From positions 124,001 to 188,000 of the forward strand of contig NZ_JAJNCY010000007.1 of the NCBI RefSeq assembly GCF_021026335.1: a stretch of DNA of 64,000 nt. The letters are read 5' to 3'. Position 1 is the stretch's first letter; the number at the start of each line of letters is the position of its first letter. Below the pieces are notes generated by a model that was not told the DNA's origin, did not search any database, and saw only the letters and a list, made by a program, of their open reading frames with translations. Origin of the DNA: Rhizobium sp. C1. GTDB taxonomy: Bacteria > Pseudomonadota > Alphaproteobacteria > Rhizobiales > Rhizobiaceae. The translations under genes and the position numbers were made by a program. Shown here piece after piece: positions 8,947 through 16,012 of the stretch.

Positions 8947-9282
8947 ATGACCCGCGCTCACAAGATCATCCTCGCTTCGGCCCTCGTGTTCGGCCTCGGC
9001 GGCAGCTTCGCCCAGGCCGCCCCGATGAACGAATACTTTCCCTCATTCCCTGTCGCCAGCACCTCGGATGTTGAGGTTGTCCTCATTGACGGCCATAACA
9101 GGATGAACAAGGACTACAAGTACATGCTGAACCAGCCCGAGATCTACGCTGCGGAAGCGAAGTCGATCCTCGGCAAGAACAAGGCGCTCGCCTCCAAGCT
9201 GCGCAGCATGAATGTTCAGCTCAACAACGTCGCCGGCATCGTGCAGGCAAACGACGGCAGCTTCACCGTCGTTCTTCGTTGA
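8947..9282 (+). CDS. Small secreted protein of unknown function, next to a two-component system
   Basis: The 111-residue protein has a signal peptide (MTRAHKIILASALVFGLGGSFAQA, cleavage predicted near residue 24). The mature part of about 87 residues has no cysteine and no recognised domain; it contains DVEVVLIDGHNRMNKDYKYMLNQPEIYAAE and ends in FTVVLR. AAAAAAGGAGACCCCC gives a strong ribosome binding site. It lies ahead of a regulator/kinase pair and downstream of a 24-bp palindrome, so it could be a target or an accessory periplasmic modulator of the pair. Small periplasmic modulators such as FeuN are known in rhizobia, but I see no sequence reason to call this FeuN. Confidence 0.75.
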   Translation: MTRAHKIILASALVFGLGGSFAQAAPMNEYFPSFPVASTSDVEVVLIDGHNRMNKDYKYMLNQPEIYAAEAKSILGKNKALASKLRSMNVQLNNVAGIVQANDGSFTVVLR

Positions 9283-9306
9283 ACCGGCGCCCGCTTGACC
9301 TCGGCA

Positions 9307-9335
9307 AACCGCTCGGCTTTGACAGCCGGGCGGTT
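9307..9335 (+). terminator. Hairpin after the small secreted protein gene
   Basis: Arms AACCGCTCGGCT and AGCCGGGCGGTT pair over 12 positions with one G-T wobble around a 5-nt loop, 24 bp after the stop at 9282. The following sequence is not T-rich, so it may be a weak terminator or an mRNA-stabilising hairpin. Confidence 0.45.
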
Positions 9336-9497
9336 GACGCCTTGGAAAAATCGAGTGTTGAATGACAGGCCGGATGCAGAAATCCGGACAAGCATCGCCG
9401 GCAAAGGCGGTTGAGCCGTCTGCCCGCAGGTAGGAAGCTTCGCTCAAGAAAAACATGGCATCGTGCCTGTGCAAGCATAATGCCGGAACGGATCGAA

Positions 9498-10181
9498 ATG
9501 CGCATACTGGTCATCGAGGACGATGAGAAAATGTCCGCCTTTGTTGCCAAGGGGCTGACGGAGGCCGGTCATGTCTGCGATGCGTTCCGCGACGGCAGGG
9601 ACGGACTCTTTCAGGCGACGCAGGACCGGGATCACTATGATGTGCTGATTGTCGATCGCATGTTGCCCGGTCTCGACGGCCTTTCGCTGGTCAGGGCAGC
9701 ACGCGCGGCGCTCGTCAAGACGCCGGTGCTTTTCCTGACTGCCATGGGCGGCGTCGATGACCGTGTGGAGGGGTTGGAAGCCGGTGCGGATGACTATCTG
9801 GTCAAGCCCTTCGCCTTTTCCGAACTGCTCGCCCGGCTAAACGCGCTTGCCCGCCGTCCGCCCGTGCAGGAACAGCGGACAGTTCTCAAGGTCGCTGATC
9901 TGGAGCTCGACCTCGTGCGCCGCAAGGCACACCGCGCCGGCCAGCCTATCGAACTCCAGCCGCGTGAATTCCTTCTTCTGGAAACGCTGATGCGCGCCGA
10001 AGGCCGCGTGCTGACGCGCACCATGCTGCTCGAAAAGGTCTGGGATATCCATTTCGATCCGCAGACCAGCGTCGTCGAAACCCATATCAGCCGGCTGAGA
10101 ACCAAGATCGACAAGCCCTTCGACATCCAGCTTCTGCACACCGTGCGTAATACCGGATACAGCATCCATGCACCCGGCTAA
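9498..10181 (+). CDS. OmpR/PhoB-type response regulator (CusR-like)
   Basis: The receiver domain (1-115) starts MRILVIEDDEKM. It has the acidic pair ED, the phospho-acceptor aspartate in VLIVDRMLPGLDG, the conserved Thr in LFLTAMGG and Lys in DDYLVKPF. A winged-helix Trans_reg_C domain follows (about 130-225) with ELQPREFLLLETLMRAEGRVLTRTMLLEKVWD and HISRLRTKID. The start at 9498 is chosen because GGAACGGATCGAA precedes it; an ATG at 9480 is also in frame. It overlaps the kinase gene by 14 bp. The upstream palindrome at 8817-8840 is a plausible binding site. Confidence 0.93.
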   Translation: MRILVIEDDEKMSAFVAKGLTEAGHVCDAFRDGRDGLFQATQDRDHYDVLIVDRMLPGLDGLSLVRAARAALVKTPVLFLTAMGGVDDRVEGLEAGADDYLVKPFAFSELLARLNALARRPPVQEQRTVLKVADLELDLVRRKAHRAGQPIELQPREFLLLETLMRAEGRVLTRTMLLEKVWDIHFDPQTSVVETHISRLRTKIDKPFDIQLLHTVRNTGYSIHAPG

Positions 10182-11535
10182 GTTCTGGCGCAGTACGCCC
10201 TTCCGCCTGGCCGTCGCTTATGCGCTGCTCTTCGTGACGTCGTCGCTTCTGGTCTATTTCCTGACCTACGAACTCCTGCGGCGCGAACTTTACGCCACGC
10301 TCGACGCATCTGTCGCGGAGACCTACTCCGTCATCCAGTCCACCTACTCGTCCGGACGGATCGACGATTTGCAGAAGGTGATGGAGGCTTTCAGCAAGCT
10401 GGAGAAAGGCTACCTGAGCGTCTTCTATCTGGAAGCGCCGGACGGCAAGCGCCTTGCCGGCAATGTGACGATTTTCAAGAATGTGAACGGGGTCCAGACG
10501 GCCACCGGTGCGGAACTCGGTCTTACAACCGGCGGCCGCTTCCGGATCTTTACCGGCGCGATCGACGGCAACCGGCTTCTGGTCGGACAGAGCCTGGGCG
10601 CCACCGACGAACTGGCTCACATCATCTTCTCCAGCTTCGCCTGGATGACGGTTGCAACGTCGCTGCTGGCCATTGCCGTGGGTATATTTCTCGCCCGCCG
10701 CGCCCAGGATCGCATCGCTGCAATTGCGCAAACGATGAATGAGATTTCGGACGGGCAGTTCTCCAAACGGGTACAGCTGGCTGGCCGCGGCGACGATATC
10801 GACCTCATTTCCGGCCAGATCAATGCCGCCTTGGACCGTCTGTCCGATCTGATGGCGGGCATGAAACAGGTCAGCGCCGACATTGCCCATGACCTGAAAA
10901 CGCCGCTGAACCGGCTGAAGCTGATCCTCGAGGAAGCCGCGATCCGACAGGAGAGTGGTCAGGCAGTCGGCGATCAGCTCCAGGAAGCGCTTGTCGAAAG
11001 CGACCGGATCAATGGCACGTTCCAGGCGCTGCTGCGTATTTCGCAGATTGAGGCCGGCACCCGCAAATCGCGCTTCACACAGCTCGACATGAAACAGATA
11101 TTCGAAAATGTCGCGGAGATCTTTTCAGGCGTTGCCGAGGACAATGGGCAGACGATCCATCTCATAGCGACACCGGTCGGCGCATTTCCGATCGAGGGCG
11201 ACAAGGAGTTGCTGACACAGATGACGGTCAACCTTGTCGAAAACGCCATCAATCACTGCCCGGAAGGTACACGAATTACCCTGTCGCTGGAGCGGCAGGG
11301 CCGCGCTTTCGCCGCCATTGTTGCCGACAACGGGTACGGCATCGAGGAAGGCGAACGCGAAAAGGTTTTCCGGCGGCTCTATCGCCTCGACAAAAGCCGC
11401 AATTCGCCCGGCCATGGATTGGGGCTGAGCATGGTCAAGGCCATCGCGGACCTCCACCGTCTGACCATCAAGATCGAAGACAATCGACCCGGCGCGCGCT
11501 TCGTGCTCACCTGGGCCGACCAGACCGCCACCTGA
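10168..11535 (+). CDS. Membrane sensor histidine kinase
   Basis: The 455-residue kinase has two membrane segments (about 14-36 and 155-175) with a periplasmic domain of about 120 residues between them. It then has a HAMP linker, a HisKA domain with the phospho-acceptor His in ADIAHDLKTPLNRLK, and a HATPase domain with NLVENAINHCPEG (N box), VADNGYGI (G1) and SPGHGLGLSMVKAI (G2). It is translationally coupled to the response regulator. The periplasmic domain is not recognised, so the signal is unknown. A neighbouring metal-exporting ATPase and the CusR-like partner suggest metal or redox sensing, but this is inference. Confidence 0.92.
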   Translation: MHPAKFWRSTPFRLAVAYALLFVTSSLLVYFLTYELLRRELYATLDASVAETYSVIQSTYSSGRIDDLQKVMEAFSKLEKGYLSVFYLEAPDGKRLAGNVTIFKNVNGVQTATGAELGLTTGGRFRIFTGAIDGNRLLVGQSLGATDELAHIIFSSFAWMTVATSLLAIAVGIFLARRAQDRIAAIAQTMNEISDGQFSKRVQLAGRGDDIDLISGQINAALDRLSDLMAGMKQVSADIAHDLKTPLNRLKLILEEAAIRQESGQAVGDQLQEALVESDRINGTFQALLRISQIEAGTRKSRFTQLDMKQIFENVAEIFSGVAEDNGQTIHLIATPVGAFPIEGDKELLTQMTVNLVENAINHCPEGTRITLSLERQGRAFAAIVADNGYGIEEGEREKVFRRLYRLDKSRNSPGHGLGLSMVKAIADLHRLTIKIEDNRPGARFVLTWADQTAT

Positions 11536-11550
11536 ACGCGTCCGGCCCTG

Positions 11551-13896
11551 TTACTTCTCGTCGCCCTCGAGCGAGGGCGAAAGAAGCCGCAGCGCGTTCA
11601 TCGTCACCAGCACCGTCGCGCCCGTATCCGCCAGGATGGCGGGCCACAGGCCCGTGACCCCCATGACCGTCGTCACGAGAAAAACCGCCTTCAGCCCGAG
11701 CGCGATGGTGATGTTCTGCGCGATGTTCGCCATCGTGATACGGGAAAGCTTGACCATCCGGGCAATGTCGCTGACCCGACCATGAAGCACCGCCGCATCG
11801 GCGGTCTCCAGCGCGACATCCGTACCGCCGCCCATCGCAATGCCAATGTCGGCAGCAGCAAGCGCTGGCGCGTCGTTGATCCCATCTCCGACCTTGCCCA
11901 CGACAAGGCCCTTCGACTTCAATTCGCCGACGATCCTCTGCTTGTCCTCAGGCAGAAGTTCGGCGCGCACGTCATCCATGCCCAGTTGGGCGCCAATGGC
12001 CTTGGCGGTGCGGCTGTTGTCACCGGTCAACATCACCGTTCGGATGCCCAGGTCCATGAGGCTCCGAAGGCCATCCCGCGCATCGGCCCGGGGTTCATCA
12101 CGCATGGCCAGCACACCGGCAATCCGCGAACCGACAAGCAGAACAGACACCGTCTTGCCATCGTCGTTCAGCGACCGGATCCGCTCTTTCAGCTCCGCAG
12201 AGAGCGGCGTCATTTCCTCGGCGGCCTGGGGTGAGCCTAAGAACACATCCTCTTCGCCGATACGGGCAGTCACGCCCTTCCCTCCGAGAGCCTTTGCGCT
12301 CAAGGCCGAAGGAAAGGCCACACCCACCTCAGCCGCCTTGTTCAGGATCGCTACGGCAAGCGGATGGCTGGACCCGGCCTCAAGCGCTGCGGCGAGCCCG
12401 AGAACGTCGTTTTCCGATCCGTCCACAGCAATCAGGTCCGTCACCTTCGGCTTACCTTCTGTGAGTGTGCCCGTCTTGTCGAGCGCTACGACTGTCAGCT
12501 TGCCAAGGCCTTCCAGAACGGCTCCGCCCTTCAGAAGCAGGCCACGCCTTGCCCCTGCGGAGAGCGAAGCGGCAATCGCAGCCGGGGTCGAGATGACAAG
12601 CGCGCAGGGGCAACCGATCAGCAGCACGGCAAGCCCCTTGTAGACCCACTCGGACCAGGACGCACCGAAACCGAGCGGCGGAACCACCGCGATCAGCGCA
12701 CCGGCAGCCAGAACGCCCGGCGTGTAATAGCGCGAGAAGCGATCGATGAACCTCTCGGTCGGGCTCTTCGATTCTTGCGCCTCCTCGACCAGTTTCACGA
12801 CCCGTGCAATCGTGTTGTCAGCCGCCGCTGCCGTGACGCGGATCTTCAGAACGGCTTCGCCATTGATCGTGCCGGCAAAAACGCTCTCATCCTTCTCCTT
12901 GCGGACGGGAACGCTTTCCCCCGTCACCGGCGCTTCATTGATGGCGCTTACCCCCTCGACGATAACACCGTCCGCCGCGATACGATCGCCGGGTCTGACA
13001 ACGATGATCGAACCGATCTCGAGCGTATCGGCCTGTACCTCGTGCGTCTTGCCGCTCTCCTCGAGGAGGGCCGTCTTGGGAACAAGTTTCGTCAGGGACT
13101 GGATACTGGCGCGGGCGCGTCCGGCGGCAATCCCTTCCAGCAATTCCCCAACGAGGAAAAGGAACACCACAGCAGCGGCTTCCTCGCTCGCGTCGATGAT
13201 CACCGCTCCAACCGCGGCGATCGTCATCAGTGTTTCTATGGTGAAAAGTATCCCGGCGCGCGCTGCGGCGAACGCACGCAAAGCGATCGGGACAAGCCCG
13301 ACCAGCATGGCCGCGACAAACGCGTAGGCCGCAATAGAGGGCACGAGATATCCGACCAGATAGGCAACGACCAGCGCCACGCCGCTCGCCAGCGTCAGGA
13401 GAGCCTTTCGCGACCTCCACCACGGCCCGTTCGTGGGACCGTGATCATGACCATGAAGGCCAAGTTCGCTGGCAGGCGCGCCATGATCGTGAACACTATG
13501 CCCATGATCATGTTCGCCTTCATGATGCGCTGCGTGATCATGGGCCTCATAGCCGCAACATCCGTCGGAGCCGTGATGATGTTCATCCCCGGCATGATCG
13601 TGATCGCTGCATGAGGGACCGTGATCGGTGGGGGCGAGCGGGACCTGCACCTTGCGCTCGGCTGCATCCGCACCCGCCTTCACCGCCAGGCCGTAGCCAA
13701 GTTTGCGGACCGTCTTTTCCACGGCAGGGAGATTTTCTTCGCCGGCGAAGTTCACGGTCATCGTACCTGCCGTTGCCGAAACGGAAACATCGACGACGCC
13801 GGGCAGCTTCCGCACGGCCGTACCGATCTTGGATGCGCAGCTTGCGCAGTCCATGCCCTCCACGCTGTAGCGCATTTTGCCGGATGTCGTCGCCAT
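11551..13896 (-). CDS. zntA: P1B-type ATPase exporting Zn/Cd/Pb
   Basis: This 781-residue inner-membrane pump has an N-terminal HMA domain with GMDCASC (14-20) and a long His/Asp-rich metal-binding segment (about 95-155) with many HDH and HH clusters. It also has the CPC ion motif in GCPCALVISTPAA (about 427), the phosphorylation site DKTGTLTEGKP (about 470), the HP motif in SHPLAVAIL, and GDGINDAPALAAADIGIAMG (about 665). CPC with a His-rich N terminus fits the Zn/Cd/Pb branch (ZntA/CadA) rather than copper pumps. CAAGGAGGCCATC precedes the ATG. The MerR-type operator 35 bp upstream implies metal-induced transcription. Confidence 0.94.
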   Translation of the reverse strand: MATTSGKMRYSVEGMDCASCASKIGTAVRKLPGVVDVSVSATAGTMTVNFAGEENLPAVEKTVRKLGYGLAVKAGADAAERKVQVPLAPTDHGPSCSDHDHAGDEHHHGSDGCCGYEAHDHAAHHEGEHDHGHSVHDHGAPASELGLHGHDHGPTNGPWWRSRKALLTLASGVALVVAYLVGYLVPSIAAYAFVAAMLVGLVPIALRAFAAARAGILFTIETLMTIAAVGAVIIDASEEAAAVVFLFLVGELLEGIAAGRARASIQSLTKLVPKTALLEESGKTHEVQADTLEIGSIIVVRPGDRIAADGVIVEGVSAINEAPVTGESVPVRKEKDESVFAGTINGEAVLKIRVTAAAADNTIARVVKLVEEAQESKSPTERFIDRFSRYYTPGVLAAGALIAVVPPLGFGASWSEWVYKGLAVLLIGCPCALVISTPAAIAASLSAGARRGLLLKGGAVLEGLGKLTVVALDKTGTLTEGKPKVTDLIAVDGSENDVLGLAAALEAGSSHPLAVAILNKAAEVGVAFPSALSAKALGGKGVTARIGEEDVFLGSPQAAEEMTPLSAELKERIRSLNDDGKTVSVLLVGSRIAGVLAMRDEPRADARDGLRSLMDLGIRTVMLTGDNSRTAKAIGAQLGMDDVRAELLPEDKQRIVGELKSKGLVVGKVGDGINDAPALAAADIGIAMGGGTDVALETADAAVLHGRVSDIARMVKLSRITMANIAQNITIALGLKAVFLVTTVMGVTGLWPAILADTGATVLVTMNALRLLSPSLEGDEK

Positions 13897-13930
13897 GATG
13901 GCCTCCTTGAATCTCTTTTTCTTCGGCTAC

Positions 13931-13951
13931 ACCCTCTAGCGACTAGAGGGT
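13931..13951 (-). promoter_or_regulatory. MerR-family operator/promoter of the metal ATPase gene
   Basis: Two perfect 9-bp arms, ACCCTCTAG and CTAGAGGGT, flank a 3-bp centre. On the minus strand a TTGACC -35 element overlaps the first arm and the spacer is long, as in ZntR/CadR/PbrR-controlled promoters. The start codon of the ATPase is about 35 bp downstream. No merR-type gene lies beside it, so the regulator must be encoded elsewhere. Confidence 0.85.
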
Positions 13952-14064
13952 CAAGCCTTCGCTCGGAGATTGTTCGGAGATGGATACGGACCTTTTCAAA
14001 AACCGCATCCATACCGCCGATGGCCACGATGGCCCGGCGTGCCCATGCATTGGGCAGGTCGTAG

Positions 14065-14304
14065 ATGAACGCCCAGCTTTGCGGGTGGACCGTGAAACGC
14101 CGGCTTCAGGCCGAGGGGACGACCCTCCGCGCGCTCGGCCGAGGGCCGCAGGCTGAAGCCCTCCCGGCGGAGGATGCCCTGACGATCGCCGGACAGCTCG
14201 GCTTCAGCGACCTCTCCAGCTTCTCCCAGTCCTTCAAGCGATGGACCGGCATCTCGCCCAGTCGCTATCGCAGCCGCGCACGCGCGACCGTTTCAGGTGA
14301 TTAG
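14065..14304 (+). pseudogene. Remnant of an AraC-family regulator (C-terminal HTH part)
   Basis: A 79-codon frame encodes VKRRLQAEGTTLRAL near its start and ITAGQLGFSDLSSFSQSFKRWTG-like sequence (as LTIAGQLGFSDLSSFSQSF, then KRWTGISPSRYR) at the end. This is the second helix-turn-helix of an AraC protein. The part linking the two HTH motifs is shortened (GRGPQAEALPAED), there is no N-terminal sensor domain, and an in-frame stop lies just upstream of the ATG. It overlaps the GMC gene end by 12 bp. I read it as a decayed gene. Confidence 0.7.
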
Positions 14305-15921
14305 CCGCTCGCTTTCCTCCCGCGCATTGACGCCGAGGATCAGATCGGCCGCCTTCTCACCGATCATCGCCGTGGGCGCCTGCGTGTTTCCGCTGACGAG
14401 GCTCGGCATGATCGAAGCGTCGGCCACCCGCAGCCCCGCAAAACCGCGGACACGCAATTGCGGATCAACGACCGAACCCGCATCACCGCCCATGCGGCAG
14501 GTGCCGACCGGATGGTAGATGGTGTCGGCATGCGCGCGGATGAGTTCCCGCAGTTGCGCATCTTCGTCGCGGCCTGTCCCGTAAACCAGCTTCGCCCGCA
14601 TCGAGGCCATGGCGGGGGCCGCGAGAATGCGCTGAGAGATTTTCGCCCCGGCGACCAATGTCTCGAGATCGCGCTCGTCACTGAGGAATTTCGGATCAAT
14701 CAGGGGTGCTGCGCGCATATCCGCGCTCGCCAGCCTGACCTCGCCGCGGCTATGAGGCCGAAGCGCACAGACGTGGAGCGAATAACCACGGCCCAGATGC
14801 AGCTTGCGATTATGATCGTCTACGATGCCAAGGCAGAAATGCAGTTGCAGATCGGGACGGTGGAACGCCGGATTGCTTTTCACGAAGCCGCCGGCCTCGG
14901 CCACATTCGTCGTCAGCATTCCGCGCCCATCGCGCTTCCAGGGCCCGAATGCACCGATGCCCTGGCCAACCACGCCAAGGCTCACGCCAAACAGGCCCTT
15001 TGCATTAGCCCGCGCGCTGATGGTGTAATCGAGGTGATCCTGCAGATTGGCCCCGACTTCGCGCAGGTCGTGGATGACCGGAATGCCGAGGCTCGCCAGA
15101 TGTTGCGCCGGCCCGACACCAGAGGCCATCAGCAATTGAGGAGTGCCGAAAGAGCCGCCCGCGAGAATGACCTCCTGCCTCACGGTCAAACTGCGCTCGG
15201 CGCCACCCTGACGGTAGCGCACACCGACCGCGCGCTTGCCTTCGAACACGACGCCCGAGCACTGAGCGTCGGCGATGATGACGATATTGCTCCGCTTGCG
15301 CGCGCCTTCGAGATAGGCGCGGGCCGCGCTGAACCGACGGCCTGCCTTCTGGAAGACCTGATATTCGCCGACCCCTTCCTGAAGGGGACCGTTGAAATCG
15401 GGATTGTAGGCATAGCCGCATTGTTGCGCCGCCTTCACGAAGGCTTGCGTGACGGGATTGTCTTCGCGCAGGTCTTCGACGCGAAGCGGGCCGCCGGTGC
15501 CATGCAGCGCATCCGCGCCACGCCCATTGTCTTCGGCGCGCCTGAAATAGGGCAGTACCTCAGACCAGGACCAGCCGGTGCAGCCCGCATCGGCCCAGCC
15601 GTCATAGTCCTCGCGTTGGCCGCGAATGTAGATCATCGCGTTGATGAGGCTCGACCCGCCAACACCGCGTCCACGTGGCTGAAAACCGCGCCGGCCATTC
15701 AGGCCCGGCTGCGGCACGGTCTGATAGGCATAATTGTGCCGACCGCGAAAGGCGACCAGAGCGGCGATACCCAGCGGGATATCGGACAGGAGGGAGGCAT
15801 TGGCAGGCCCGGTCTCAAGAATGGCGATGGTGCAATCAGCCCGCGCTTCGGCAAGCCTTGAAGCGACCGCGCAACCACCCGGTCCGGCCCCCACGACGAT
15901 ATAATCCGCTGACTCAATCAT
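14293..15921 (-). CDS. GMC-family FAD-dependent alcohol/choline dehydrogenase-like oxidoreductase
   Basis: The 542-residue flavoprotein has an N-terminal FAD Rossmann motif, DYIVVGAGPGGCAVASRL, followed by GMC signature 1 (RGRGVGGSSLINAMIYIRG), signature 2 (GGSFGTPQLLMASGVGP), and the C-terminal catalytic region with HPVGTCRMGG and N-T-Q-A-P-T (SGNTQAPTAMIGEKAADLI). Members oxidise primary or secondary alcohols to aldehydes or ketones. Next to the monooxygenase-esterase fusion and an aldehyde dehydrogenase, it probably acts in the same catabolic route, for example on alcohols made by ester hydrolysis. The acceptor and substrate are unknown. Confidence 0.93.
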   Translation of the reverse strand: MIESADYIVVGAGPGGCAVASRLAEARADCTIAILETGPANASLLSDIPLGIAALVAFRGRHNYAYQTVPQPGLNGRRGFQPRGRGVGGSSLINAMIYIRGQREDYDGWADAGCTGWSWSEVLPYFRRAEDNGRGADALHGTGGPLRVEDLREDNPVTQAFVKAAQQCGYAYNPDFNGPLQEGVGEYQVFQKAGRRFSAARAYLEGARKRSNIVIIADAQCSGVVFEGKRAVGVRYRQGGAERSLTVRQEVILAGGSFGTPQLLMASGVGPAQHLASLGIPVIHDLREVGANLQDHLDYTISARANAKGLFGVSLGVVGQGIGAFGPWKRDGRGMLTTNVAEAGGFVKSNPAFHRPDLQLHFCLGIVDDHNRKLHLGRGYSLHVCALRPHSRGEVRLASADMRAAPLIDPKFLSDERDLETLVAGAKISQRILAAPAMASMRAKLVYGTGRDEDAQLRELIRAHADTIYHPVGTCRMGGDAGSVVDPQLRVRGFAGLRVADASIMPSLVSGNTQAPTAMIGEKAADLILGVNAREESERLIT

Positions 15922-16012
15922 GATCCCTCCTTTATCGTTGATTTGAGGCGAGCACTGTCTTGCGGTGCTGCTCCTTCATGCCTCGGCGACTCTCTACGAC
16001 GCCGGACCTGTT

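Noticed and set aside
8947-11535. Calling the secreted protein, regulator and kinase FeuN, FeuP and FeuQ
   Set aside because: The order would fit, but the regulator looks closer to CusR-type proteins and I see no specific match of the small protein to FeuN.
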